18,588 nt of DNA from Bacillota bacterium (GCA_023418835.1 JAEZYW010000227.1:1-18588); one strand, 5' to 3'; shown: positions 5,349-13,544, counted from the first letter of the stretch. Notes: a model not told the origin generated them from the sequence alone. Translations and numbers: made by a program.

Positions 5349-6449
5349 CTAGTCAGATACCAAAAATTCTGTAGTCGATTCCATATTTTCCCAAATTTTT
5401 CCATCCGAACGATAATAATTAATAATCTCTCTTCCATCATCAAATACAATTATTAGCTTAAAAACTTCTCCCAAATTTATATTCATTGGATAATTGTTAT
5501 AAGGCAAGACATTTCCGTTTGTAGGACTATCTTTAAAATCATCATAGGCATCTTCAATTCTCCAAAATTCTCTAGATACAATATCATTATATTTTGTTTC
5601 ATCGATTCCAAAATAAGATGCTTTATAATTTTTACCTTGGATTTCTATCTTATCTACCCTTAGTGGTTCTATATCCTTAAGCATTAAATTAAGTTCAGCA
5701 TAGTGGTAATTATCATTGTATTTTTCTTTTAATTTCATTCCCATAGATTGAAAATTCTCATAAAAATCCATTTTATCTGGGATTACATGGGCACTCCCAT
5801 AAATTCCCATAATGTTTTCACCTTTAATTTTTTCATAAGCAGATATAAAATTTTTTGTTAACATTATCTCTCTATAATGGTAGTCATGCTCTCCCTGTCC
5901 ATAAAATTTATATCCTTGTTCTATGCACTCTTTGGTTCGAAAATATTCTTCTGTGTTGTACATATCATTATCAAGCAAATATCTTAAATATCTTTGTCCT
6001 ATAGAGTGTGCTTGATGTCCTACGTCAGTTCCGTGGAAAATTGTCTCTGGACAGTTTTCTTTAATTTTTACAAAAAAATCATAAATTTCCTTATTCCCTG
6101 AAGGGGTATCTTTGAAATTGCTAAAAATAAAATCTAAGATTTCATTATCATCTTCTTTCATCCATATATTGTAATATTGAGCAGTGTAATAAGGCACTTC
6201 TAAAAAAAGATGTCTCATTCCGTCATTATAATATCTTTGCCAATACTCAAACTCTGCTTCTAATATCTCTTTTTGACCATGGATTTCTCCGTATATATAT
6301 AGTTGATTGTTGGGCTTTTCATTTTTAATAAAATACTTTTCGATATCAGAACTTTCACTGGAAGTATTGATATTTTCTTTATTGTTACATCCACTTAGTA
6401 TAAATACAATTATTAGTAATATAGCTAATATCTTTTTATTTAGTCTCAT
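5349..6449 (-). CDS. Putative lipoprotein with a Tiki/TraB/ChaN-like domain
   Basis: The 366-residue protein begins with a signal peptide and lipobox ILSGC (lipidated Cys21), so it should sit on the outer face of the membrane. The next region has GEIHG (54-58), then a block ending LFLEVP, and later YGSAH. This spacing of G-E-x-H, L-E-x-P and G-x-A-H resembles the Tiki/TraB/ChaN and erythromycin-esterase superfamily of metal-dependent or metal-free hydrolases. The remaining 140 residues are not recognisable and may form a separate beta-rich domain. Substrate is unknown. The start at 6449 follows the folD TGA by one base, with AAGGAAGAG upstream. A longer in-frame ATG at 6479 lies inside folD and would spoil the signal peptide. 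It is the last gene of the mgtE-mgtE-folD group and ends with TAG. Confidence 0.6.
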   Translation of the reverse strand: MRLNKKILAILLIIVFILSGCNNKENINTSSESSDIEKYFIKNEKPNNQLYIYGEIHGQKEILEAEFEYWQRYYNDGMRHLFLEVPYYTAQYYNIWMKEDDNEILDFIFSNFKDTPSGNKEIYDFFVKIKENCPETIFHGTDVGHQAHSIGQRYLRYLLDNDMYNTEEYFRTKECIEQGYKFYGQGEHDYHYREIMLTKNFISAYEKIKGENIMGIYGSAHVIPDKMDFYENFQSMGMKLKEKYNDNYHYAELNLMLKDIEPLRVDKIEIQGKNYKASYFGIDETKYNDIVSREFWRIEDAYDDFKDSPTNGNVLPYNNYPMNINLGEVFKLIIVFDDGREIINYYRSDGKIWENMESTTEFLVSD

Positions 6450-6450
6450 G

Positions 6451-7302
6451 TCAATTCTCTTCCTTGTTTTGGAGTTCATATGCTCTTACTACGTGCTTTG
6501 CCAAAACCGCTGTTGTCACTGAACCCACTCCCCTAGGAACTGGGGTTATCAATTTAGCCCTATCTTTTACAGAATCCAAATCCACATCTCCAGCTAGATT
6601 TCCATTTTCGTCTACATTTATTCCAATATCAACTACAATAGCACCACTTTTTACAAATTTTTCATCTGCAAATTTAGGGCTTCCAATTGCCAAAACTAAA
6701 ATATCTGCTCCCCTTGAAATGTTTTCAATGTTTTCAGTCTTAGAATGGCAAATTGAAACTGTAGCGTGTTCATCTAAGAGAAGCAAAGAAATCGGTTTTC
6801 CTACTACAGTGGATCTACCTATTACAACTGCATGGGCTCCTTCCAAGGAAACCCCATAATATTTTAATATTTCCATAGCTGCAACAGGGGTACAAGGTGC
6901 AAATGCACTTTCGTCTCCATATATCAGCTTTGCCATATTAATTGGATTTAGAGAATCTACATCTTTGAGAGGATCGATTAAATTGCCAATTTTTCTTCCA
7001 TTTAAATGTATAGGAAGAGGATTGAATAAAAGGATTCCGTTGACTTTTTTATCTTTATTTAATTTATTTAATAAATTTATAAGTTCTTCTTCAGAAACAT
7101 TCTCTGATAACTCAAAGCTTTCCCAATCAATACCAACGGTTTCCATCCTTTTAATGGCAGATCTTTCGTAGGACAAATCAGCTTCATTTTCTCCCACTCT
7201 AACAATTGCCAGTTTGGGTTTTTCTTTTAAACTCTCTACTTGATTTATTAACTCCTTAGTTAATTCATCTGCTACTGGTTTACCAAGCATTAATTTTCCC
7301 AT
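6451..7302 (-). CDS. folD: FolD-family methylenetetrahydrofolate dehydrogenase (cyclohydrolase residues altered)
   Basis: FolD normally oxidises 5,10-methylene-THF with NADP and hydrolyses the product to 10-formyl-THF. The 283-residue sequence keeps the fold: DPLKDVDS with the folate-binding Asp116, PCTPVAAMEIL, the nucleotide-binding VVIGRSTVVGKP, and VVDIGIN. However, the Tyr-x-x-x-Lys motif reads Y45-E-R-S-A49, so the catalytic Lys is Ala. The Gln of the usual VQLPLP is Phe93 (LLFNPLP), and PGGVGPMT reads PRGVGSVT. In the human enzyme the matching Lys56 and Gln100 are needed for cyclohydrolase activity, so this protein may be dehydrogenase-only. It starts eight bases after the second mgtE with a modest AGGTGA site. 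A tetrahydrofolate enzyme between magnesium transporters and a lipoprotein has no clear functional link. Confidence 0.88.
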   Translation of the reverse strand: MGKLMLGKPVADELTKELINQVESLKEKPKLAIVRVGENEADLSYERSAIKRMETVGIDWESFELSENVSEEELINLLNKLNKDKKVNGILLFNPLPIHLNGRKIGNLIDPLKDVDSLNPINMAKLIYGDESAFAPCTPVAAMEILKYYGVSLEGAHAVVIGRSTVVGKPISLLLLDEHATVSICHSKTENIENISRGADILVLAIGSPKFADEKFVKSGAIVVDIGINVDENGNLAGDVDLDSVKDRAKLITPVPRGVGSVTTAVLAKHVVRAYELQNKEEN

Positions 7303-7310
7303 TTAATCAC

Positions 7311-8681
7311 CTAAAATAAAATAATTCTCGCAATATTAAAATAAATCATTAAACTCATTGCATCAACTATAGTCGTAATCATAGGAACTGCCATAACAGC
7401 AGGATCAAACCCCATTTTCTTTGCAGCAATGGGCAAAACTCCCCCAATAATATTTGATGAGTATATTGTAAATATTAATGTCAACACTATAGTCAAGGCC
7501 ACATTAATGCCTTCGTTACTTATTACAAGAACCCTAAATAAAATTACGAATACTAGTATTACGACTATAATTGTGCTAACTTGGAGTTCTTTTCTTAAAA
7601 TTTTACCCAGATCCTTGTCCTCTATCTCACCAGTTGCCAATCCACGGATTATTAATGTAGAAGACTGGCTTGATGCGTTTCCTCCTGTATCTGTGAGCAT
7701 AGGCATCAATACGGAAAGTATGGCAAATTGTCCCAATAGATCTAAATTGGCATTAATTATAAAAGCTGTAATAGTTGCGCTCACCATCAAAATCATAATC
7801 CAAGGCAGTCTATTTTTTGCCAATATTCCAGCATTGGTCTCCAAATAAACGTCGTCATTTGGCGTTACTGCAGCCATTCTTTGGAAGTCTTCCGTTGTTT
7901 CTTCTTCTATAATTCTCAAAACATCATCGTAAGTTACTATACCGACTAGTCTTCCAGTTTTATCTACAACTGGTATTGCCAAAAATCCATATTTTGTAAA
8001 TAAATCTGCAACATATTCTTGGTCATCATCTGTGTGAACGTAAATGACGTCTTCTTCCATAATATCAGATATTAAGAGATCTGGTTCCGATGTCACTAGC
8101 TTTCTTAAAGAAATTATTCCAATTAATTTTCTATTAGTGTCCACGACATAAGAGGAGTAAATAGTCTCTTTACGAAGCCCTACTTTATGCATATAATCCA
8201 AGGCTTCTTCGACAGTATAAGACTTGTAAAGACTCACATACTCTATGGTCATGACTGAACCGGCAGAATCTTCGGGATATCCTAAAAATTCGTTTATCAG
8301 TCTTCTTTCTTCTCTAGATATATTTCTAAGAACTTTGTTTACATACTCTGCAGGCATTTCTTCAACTAAGTCTACAATGTCATCAAAGAACAATTCGTCC
8401 ATTATGTCTTTTATTTCTTTTTCTGAAAAATTAGTAACAATTTCAACTTGGGCATCTAAATCTAGATAAGCAAAAACTTGAGAAGCGCTCTCTTCAGAAA
8501 GCATTCTAAACAACAACAAAGCATAGTGTTTATCTTCTATATTACTTATTATTTCAGCAATATCTATTTCATTAGTATCTTTTAAAAATTCCTTTAAAGA
8601 TGAATATTCTTTATTTTCCAACATGCGCAAGATGTCTTGTTCTTCATATTTAATTCTTTCATGAATACTTCTTTGCTCCAT
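7311..8681 (-). CDS. mgtE: MgtE-type magnesium transporter (second tandem copy)
   Basis: A 456-residue Mg2+ channel/transporter of the inner membrane. The cytoplasmic MgtE N-domain (about 1-130) is alpha-helical with the repeated VDLVEEMP pattern. A CBS pair (about 135-260) has the Mg-sensing acidic stretch around SDIMEEDVIYVHTDDDQE. The C-terminal half holds five hydrophobic helices with the pore signature LMPMLTDTGGNASSQSST and a conserved Asp in the last helix (TTIVDAMSLMIYF). ATG at 8681 with GGAGGTG upstream. It starts 18 bases after the stop of its paralogue and ends TAG eight bases before folD, so these genes form one operon. Confidence 0.93.
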   Translation of the reverse strand: MEQRSIHERIKYEEQDILRMLENKEYSSLKEFLKDTNEIDIAEIISNIEDKHYALLLFRMLSEESASQVFAYLDLDAQVEIVTNFSEKEIKDIMDELFFDDIVDLVEEMPAEYVNKVLRNISREERRLINEFLGYPEDSAGSVMTIEYVSLYKSYTVEEALDYMHKVGLRKETIYSSYVVDTNRKLIGIISLRKLVTSEPDLLISDIMEEDVIYVHTDDDQEYVADLFTKYGFLAIPVVDKTGRLVGIVTYDDVLRIIEEETTEDFQRMAAVTPNDDVYLETNAGILAKNRLPWIMILMVSATITAFIINANLDLLGQFAILSVLMPMLTDTGGNASSQSSTLIIRGLATGEIEDKDLGKILRKELQVSTIIVVILVFVILFRVLVISNEGINVALTIVLTLIFTIYSSNIIGGVLPIAAKKMGFDPAVMAVPMITTIVDAMSLMIYFNIARIILF

Positions 8682-8699
8682 ATTTTTACACCTCCAAAT

Positions 8700-10031
8700 C
8701 TATATTGGCAGTATTAATGCAGCTATTGTAAAATATAGGATCAGTGCTACTGCGTCTACTAAAGTAGTTATAATTGAGCTGGACATTATTGCAGGGTCTA
8801 TGTTGACTTTATCCGCCAAAATTGGTATAAGGCCGCCGAATACTTTGGCAACTATAATAGCAGCAAACATTGTAAGTCCAACAACTATTCCGATGTCTAA
8901 AGAAACTCTATCTATTATCAAAACTTTAGCCAAGGAAAAAATTCCCATAAAGCCTCCAACAATTAATCCCACTTGGAATTCTTTTGCCACTACTTGCCAC
9001 TTATTTGAAAACTTTATTGTTCCCAAAGAAAGATTTCTAACAGCAAGTGTTGAGGATTGAATCCCTGAGTTACCACCTGCCCCTGTAAGCATGGGAATAA
9101 AAGAGTTTAACACCAAGTATTGGCCTAAAATCCAACTATAATTATCAATTATGCTACCTACAAAAATTCCCGAAATTAATAAGACCACTAGCCAAATAAT
9201 TCTATCCTTTGCCAATTTAAAGGGAGATTCTTGGAGATAGGCACCTTCAGATGGAGTCATTGACGCCATTATGTGAAAGTCTTCTGTCGCCTCTCGTTCT
9301 AATACATTTAAGATATCGTCAACGGTTACAATACCAGTCATTCTGGTTTCAGTATCCACAACTGGCAATGCAGAAAAATCGTATTTGGAAAATACGTCTG
9401 CAACGTCTTCTTGGTCTGTATCTGTATGAACATAAATTACATCTTCCGACATTAAATCTTTAATTAAAACGTCTCTATCTGAGGTGACTAAATCACGCAA
9501 AGAAACAGCCCCTATTAATTTTTTATTAGGACTTAAAACGTAACAAGTATACAAAGTTTCTTTATCTAAACCGTGATTTCTTATATATAATAAGGCATCA
9601 GAAACAGTCATTTCAGCTTTCAATTCCACATATTCGATGGTCATAATAGACCCAGCGGAATCTTCTTTATAATTTAAGAATTGATTAATGAGTTGTCTTT
9701 CCTGGGAATCGGAATACCTGAGAATGTTCTTGACAACATTGGCTGGTAACTCTTCTAAAAGATCCACCTTGTCATCTAAATGAAGTTCTTTTATGATTGG
9801 ATGTAGTTCTTCTATTTTTATAGAATCTACTATCCTTATTTTTTTATCTCTATCCAAATTTGCAAAAACTTCTGCAGCTATATCTTTGTTCAGAAGTCTA
9901 AAAACGATGATTAAATCCTTATCTTCAAGTTTATTAATAATTTCAGCTATATCTGCTATATGGAAGTCTTGGATATCTCTTTGTACAGAAGAATAGTCTT
10001 TCTTTTCTAAATATTCATAAATTCTTTCCAT
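8700..10031 (-). CDS. mgtE: MgtE-type magnesium transporter (first tandem copy)
   Basis: The 443-residue paralogue of the next gene has the same order of parts: helical N-domain, two CBS domains with SEDVIYVHTDTDQEDVADVF, and five membrane helices. Its pore segment reads IPMLTGAGGNSGIQSST and the last helix carries the conserved Asp (TTLVDAVALILYF). The two copies share domain layout and many blocks but differ in most hydrophobic positions, so the duplication is old. I start at the ATG at 10031 with GGAAGG five bases upstream. A GTG at 10037 overlaps that site. It is the first gene of the operon, with a promoter at 10123-10094 and a leader of about 55 bases that is too short for an M-box riboswitch. 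Confidence 0.93.
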   Translation of the reverse strand: MERIYEYLEKKDYSSVQRDIQDFHIADIAEIINKLEDKDLIIVFRLLNKDIAAEVFANLDRDKKIRIVDSIKIEELHPIIKELHLDDKVDLLEELPANVVKNILRYSDSQERQLINQFLNYKEDSAGSIMTIEYVELKAEMTVSDALLYIRNHGLDKETLYTCYVLSPNKKLIGAVSLRDLVTSDRDVLIKDLMSEDVIYVHTDTDQEDVADVFSKYDFSALPVVDTETRMTGIVTVDDILNVLEREATEDFHIMASMTPSEGAYLQESPFKLAKDRIIWLVVLLISGIFVGSIIDNYSWILGQYLVLNSFIPMLTGAGGNSGIQSSTLAVRNLSLGTIKFSNKWQVVAKEFQVGLIVGGFMGIFSLAKVLIIDRVSLDIGIVVGLTMFAAIIVAKVFGGLIPILADKVNIDPAIMSSSIITTLVDAVALILYFTIAALILPI

Positions 10032-10093
10032 ATTCACCTTCCTTTTCAGATAGTTAACAATTATCCAATTTGTACAATTCCTTTGACTTATAT

Positions 10094-10123
10094 ATTGTAC
10101 TAGATAGAGACAAAAATTGACAG
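10094..10123 (-). promoter_or_regulatory. Promoter of the mgtE-mgtE-folD operon
   Basis: CTGTCA (10123-10118), an 18-base spacer, and TACAAT (10099-10094). Its -35 box overlaps a plus-strand TTGACA (10117-10122), so the divergent transcription units share this patch. Confidence 0.6.
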
Positions 10124-10148
10124 TTTTTCTTTTTAATACATTGATAAT
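10117..10148 (+). promoter_or_regulatory. Possible promoter of the universal stress protein genes
   Basis: A consensus TTGACA (10117-10122) has only weak -10 partners (TTGATA at 18 bases, GATAAT at 20 bases). The gap before the first gene is otherwise empty, so a promoter must lie near here, but the exact -10 is uncertain. Confidence 0.4.
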
Positions 10149-10190
10149 TTTGTGTATAAATGGGTAAAAAATGAGAAAGGAGGTAGGAAT

Positions 10191-10637
10191 ATGTATACAA
10201 AGATATTAGTACCAGTTGATGGTTCTGAAAGTTCTGATAGAGCCCTTGATAAGGCTATAAAGTTAGGGAACCAATTTGGATCGGAAATATACGTTTTAAC
10301 AGTAATTCATGACGCCTACATAATGAGATCCACTTCAACTACTGCTCATTATGGAGTCGTAGCTAACCAAGCAGCAAACCACGAGATAATAAAAGTTACA
10401 AAGAAAATATTGAGTGATGCGGATAAAAAGTTTGAAGACTACAAATATCCACATTATTCAAACTCTGTGGTAGGAGATGCATCCCAAGAGATTTTAAACT
10501 ATGTACAAAAACATGACATACCACTAATAGTTATGGGAAATAGAGGTATGGGAGCATTTTCTAGAACTATATTGGGATCTGTTTCTAATAAAGTCGTAAA
10601 TGCCAGTCCTGTCTCTGTTCTTGTAGTAAAAGACTAG
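10191..10637 (+). CDS. Universal stress protein (UspA family), first tandem copy
   Basis: A 148-residue single-domain Usp. It begins with the family's LVPVDGSESSDRAL strand and ends with the ATP-binding pattern G-x2-G-x9-G-S (GNRGMGAFSRTILGSVS), so it is expected to be an ATP-binding, dimeric cytoplasmic protein. The stress it answers cannot be read from the sequence. The ATG at 10191 has AGGAGGT seven bases upstream. A start at 10152 would precede that site and is rejected. It ends in TAG. A near-identical copy follows 62 bases later with no terminator between, so both are probably co-transcribed. Confidence 0.93.
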   Translation: MYTKILVPVDGSESSDRALDKAIKLGNQFGSEIYVLTVIHDAYIMRSTSTTAHYGVVANQAANHEIIKVTKKILSDADKKFEDYKYPHYSNSVVGDASQEILNYVQKHDIPLIVMGNRGMGAFSRTILGSVSNKVVNASPVSVLVVKD

Positions 10638-10699
10638 TCATCTAGATAATATAATATTTAAAATAATAATGGATAAGTTAATTATAAGGAGGAATGTTT

Positions 10700-11140
10700 A
10701 TGTTTAATAAATTGTTAGTACCAATTGACGGTTCAGAAAGTTCTGATAGAGCTTTGGACAAAGCTATAAAATTAGGAAAAGAGTTTGGATCTGAGATTTA
10801 TGTTCTATCTGTAACTCCTGAAGTCAATATGATGCGTTTTACTGCGAGTACATCTCAATACGATGCTACTGTAAATCAAGAATCCATCAATATTACTATG
10901 AATATCTTGGACGAAGCTAAGGAAAGATTTGCAGGATATCCTTTCCCTAACCACTTTAATTATGTAGTTGGAGATGCTGCTAGAGAAATATTAAACTATG
11001 TTAAGGACCAAGATATCAACTTAATAGTAATGGGAAATAGAGGTATGGGAGCTTTCTCAAGAACAATACTAGGATCTGTTTCCAATAAAGTAGTTAACTC
11101 TAGTCCCGTTTCAGTTCTAGTTGTTAAAGACGCTCAATGA
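10700..11140 (+). CDS. Universal stress protein (UspA family), second tandem copy
   Basis: A 146-residue paralogue of the preceding gene. The N-terminal 30 residues and the C-terminal 40 residues, including the ATP motif, are almost identical at protein level, while the middle (residues 40-90) is diverged. Third-codon positions in the matching C-termini differ widely, so the identity reflects selection rather than a recent copy. I choose the ATG at 10700, seven bases after GGAGG, over the ATG at 10694, which is only one base from it. The TGA stop overlaps the ATG of the next gene (ATGA). Confidence 0.93.
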   Translation: MFNKLLVPIDGSESSDRALDKAIKLGKEFGSEIYVLSVTPEVNMMRFTASTSQYDATVNQESINITMNILDEAKERFAGYPFPNHFNYVVGDAAREILNYVKDQDINLIVMGNRGMGAFSRTILGSVSNKVVNSSPVSVLVVKDAQ

Positions 11141-11385
11141 TATATTATGTATCAATAAATGCAGTAACTTTATTTACGTTTTTGTATGATAAAATTTCCG
11201 CCCAGAAAAAATCTTGGAGAATTAAAGAATCTCTCCTCCTTTGGTTAATTGTTCTGGGCGGTTCTTTTGGTGCATTAATAGGAATGAAGCTTTTCAGACA
11301 CAAAACAAAAAAACCAAAGTTTATATTCACAACTTTGGCTTTTATAATAATACACTCTTTTTTAATTTATAAATTCATAATATAG
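11137..11385 (+). CDS. DUF1294 small membrane protein
   Basis: An 82-residue protein whose pattern (FLYDKISAQKKSWRIKE, LLLWLIVLGGSFGALIGMKLFRHKTKKPKF) fits the DUF1294 family of small inner-membrane proteins with a conserved 'DK..A....RI.E' loop and 'GG..GA..GM...RHKT..PKF' core. Function is unknown. I count three hydrophobic segments. The ATG overlaps the stop of the second usp gene, so it is translationally coupled to it. Its last 19 bases overlap the 3' end of the convergent amidotransferase gene, and an intrinsic terminator for that gene lies within this coding sequence. Confidence 0.85.
   Translation: MIYYVSINAVTLFTFLYDKISAQKKSWRIKESLLLWLIVLGGSFGALIGMKLFRHKTKKPKFIFTTLAFIIIHSFLIYKFII
11306..11338 (-). 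terminator. Terminator of the ung-hydrolase-amidotransferase group, inside the DUF1294 gene
   Basis: CCAAAGTT and AACTTTGG form a perfect eight-pair stem with a nine-base loop. On the minus strand it is followed by a seven-T run. It lies about 30 bases past the amidotransferase stop and within the coding sequence of the opposite gene. The plus strand has a weaker CTTTT after the stem. Confidence 0.75.
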
Positions 11386-12068
11386 TCAAAAATATCCAAA
11401 AACATATTGTTAGTTATAGAAATTTGCTCTGGATGAAATTGCACTCCATAGAGTTTTTTGTCTCTACATTCGATTGCTTCAATTATTCCATCTGGAGAAG
11501 TTCCAGCTATTTCAAAATCTTTTGCTAAATCCTTTATTGCTTGATGGTGGATGGAATTTACATAAATTTTGTCTGTTTCAAATATTTCATCTAAGAATTT
11601 TCCTTCAACCAAGTCTACACTGTGAATAAAATCATCAGCAGTTTTCAAGGCGACGTGGCCCAAAACGCCCTCAACTTGTGTAAAAATATCTTGATACAAA
11701 GTTCCACCTAACATTACATTCATAAGTTGCATTCCCCTGCAAATCCCTAGAATTGGAATACCCCTTTTTAAAGCGCTTTTCATTAAGGCGATTTCTATTT
11801 CGTCTCTAGCTAAACACGTCTCTGTTAGCTGGGGAAGGGGTTCTTCTCCGTAAAAGAAAGGATGGATATCGCAACCACCTGTCACAACTAAGACGTCAAT
11901 TTTTTCAATGTACTCATCTGCTAAATCTAGATTTTCAATAAAAGGTATCAAAAAAGGAAGACCCCCAGCCTTTTCCACTGACCTGGGATAATAGGATATT
12001 GCCCCATCGTGATTAGGCAATTCTGGAACCTCAAAGTTTTTTGAACTAATACCGACAATTTTTCTCAT
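11367..12068 (-). CDS. Class I glutamine amidotransferase-like hydrolase (peptidase C26, PuuD-like)
   Basis: The 233-residue protein has the class I amidotransferase triad: nucleophile C110 in GICRGMQ, with H212 and E214 in QFHPEQ. The N-terminal VVTGGCDIHPFFYGEE and the HHQAIKDLA block are those of the gamma-glutamyl-GABA hydrolase (PuuD) branch, which cleaves gamma-glutamyl amides. The true substrate in this organism is not evident, as no putrescine genes are nearby. The start at 12068 comes two bases after the stop of the upstream hydrolase, whose 3' end supplies the AGAGG site, so the two are coupled. Confidence 0.85.
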   Translation of the reverse strand: MRKIVGISSKNFEVPELPNHDGAISYYPRSVEKAGGLPFLIPFIENLDLADEYIEKIDVLVVTGGCDIHPFFYGEEPLPQLTETCLARDEIEIALMKSALKRGIPILGICRGMQLMNVMLGGTLYQDIFTQVEGVLGHVALKTADDFIHSVDLVEGKFLDEIFETDKIYVNSIHHQAIKDLAKDFEIAGTSPDGIIEAIECRDKKLYGVQFHPEQISITNNMFLDIFDYIMNL

Positions 12069-12070
12069 AT

Positions 12071-12808
12071 TTAAACCTCTTCAAATAAATTTAATGCGTA
12101 ATTTAAAGCCTCGTTGACCATCTTGTAACTTATAGAATGAGCACAGTCGTAATGGAATGAAAATATCATATTTTCAAAATCCACTTTTTCTGACTCTAAT
12201 ATTTTTTGAAACCGCACCATAGTCTCTGGATATATCACTTCGTCAAGCTCTCCCACGAGGACTAACATATCTCGTCTACTAAAATTCATTAACCTATCCA
12301 TTGGATTGTACAAATCGAACTTCTCCTTCATTTCATCAGTGAAGTCTTCAGAACTATCTTTTAACTCATTATAATTAATTATGGAATTAAAAATTATAGC
12401 AGATTTTAAATCTAAATCCCTAGCAAAAATTGCAGAAATAATTATTCCTCCCATTGAATGACCGCTAATTATAATATTTTTTTCTTCACTGTTTAATTCA
12501 CTAATGGCAAATTCTTTTATCGAGTCAAATTCTTCTACAGATTGGATTACAACGTCAAACATCTCTTTATAAGATTCGTAATTATCTGCCCTTCCTCTAA
12601 CCCCGTGTTTAACGACTTCTGGCAAAATAACTTGGAATCCATGGTAGGCAAAAATTCTACCCATGAGTTCATAAGTTCCTACATCGGAACTCCATCCGTG
12701 ATAATAAATTATAGTTTTATATCTTTCAACCTCCCTTACAGGTCTAAATACGACTAAGGGAATGTTATCAACTTTCATTTCTAATCTTTCAATATTATAG
12801 TTTTTCAT
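12071..12808 (-). CDS. Alpha/beta hydrolase
   Basis: A 245-residue alpha/beta-hydrolase fold. The oxyanion-type YYHGWSS lies at 35-41, the nucleophile elbow GHSMGG places Ser118, and the likely acid and base are Asp189 (GELDEV) and His224 (CAHSIS). No signal peptide, so it is cytoplasmic. The family covers esterases, lipases and thioesterases, and I cannot choose among them. The ATG at 12808 follows GAGAAGG and the ung stop by 10 bases. A longer in-frame ATG at 12838 lies inside ung. It is the middle gene of a three-gene group with ung and the amidotransferase. Confidence 0.85.
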   Translation of the reverse strand: MKNYNIERLEMKVDNIPLVVFRPVREVERYKTIIYYHGWSSDVGTYELMGRIFAYHGFQVILPEVVKHGVRGRADNYESYKEMFDVVIQSVEEFDSIKEFAISELNSEEKNIIISGHSMGGIIISAIFARDLDLKSAIIFNSIINYNELKDSSEDFTDEMKEKFDLYNPMDRLMNFSRRDMLVLVGELDEVIYPETMVRFQKILESEKVDFENMIFSFHYDCAHSISYKMVNEALNYALNLFEEV

Positions 12809-12818
12809 AAATACCTTC

Positions 12819-13487
12819 TCAATCAATTGTCCAATCAATCTTACTTTTGCCTAAAGATTCTAAAATATTATTAGTTTTGCTAAAATGTCTACATCCGAAA
12901 AAACCTCTATGGGCTGATAGCGGACTGGGATGGGGTGCTCTTAGAATAAAATGTTGTGGATTAGTAATTAATCTAGCTTTTTCCTGAGCAGATCTTCCCC
13001 ACAATAAAAAAATAACGGGATCCACTCTTTTATTTAAAACCCTTATAACTTCATCTGTGAAAATTTCCCAACCTTTATCTCTATGGGAATGGGCCTCATG
13101 GGCTCTTACAGTTAAGACAGTATTTAGTAACATAACTCCCTCTTTGGTCCATTTAGTTAGATTTCCACTATCAGGAATTGGAACATCTAAATCGTCATAT
13201 AGTTCTTTAAAAATATTTATTAAAGAAGGGGGTTTTTTTGTACCATCCATAACAGAAAAACTTAATCCATGGGCTTGCCCGATGTTGTGATAGGGATCTT
13301 GTCCTAAAATTACAACCTTTACGTCCTTATATGATGTGTTGTGAAAAGCGTTGAATATGTCCGCTGCTCTTGGAAAAATTAGTTTTTCATTGTATTCTTC
13401 TATTAAAAATTCTCTAAGATTCTTGTAGTAATCTTTTTCAAATTCGCCACCGATATATTCCATCCAATCGTTATTAATTATTCCCAT
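12819..13487 (-). CDS. ung: Uracil-DNA glycosylase (family 1)
   Basis: Removes uracil from DNA to start base-excision repair. The 222-residue protein has the water-activating motif GQDPYH (Asp64) and the DNA minor-groove motif HPSPLSA (His186) followed by the typical RGFFG. Between them LLNTVLTV supplies the uracil-recognising Asn122. All key family-1 residues are intact. The ATG at 13487 has GGAGG eight bases upstream. No convincing promoter is visible in the 57 bases up to the tuf terminator, so partial read-through from tuf or a weak promoter are both possible. Confidence 0.96.
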   Translation of the reverse strand: MGIINNDWMEYIGGEFEKDYYKNLREFLIEEYNEKLIFPRAADIFNAFHNTSYKDVKVVILGQDPYHNIGQAHGLSFSVMDGTKKPPSLINIFKELYDDLDVPIPDSGNLTKWTKEGVMLLNTVLTVRAHEAHSHRDKGWEIFTDEVIRVLNKRVDPVIFLLWGRSAQEKARLITNPQHFILRAPHPSPLSAHRGFFGCRHFSKTNNILESLGKSKIDWTID

Positions 13488-13544
13488 AAATATCCTCCAA
13501 TAAATACTCTATCACATTAGAGTAAATTTTAAAACATTGGAATG

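Noticed and set aside
10032..10093. M-box (Mg2+) riboswitch before mgtE
   Set aside because: The leader is only about 55 bases, too short for the roughly 150-base M-box, and lacks a terminator hairpin.
11145..11330. Minus-strand 61-codon frame inside DUF1294
   Set aside because: It is antisense to a recognised family, has no ribosome binding site, and overlaps the terminator.
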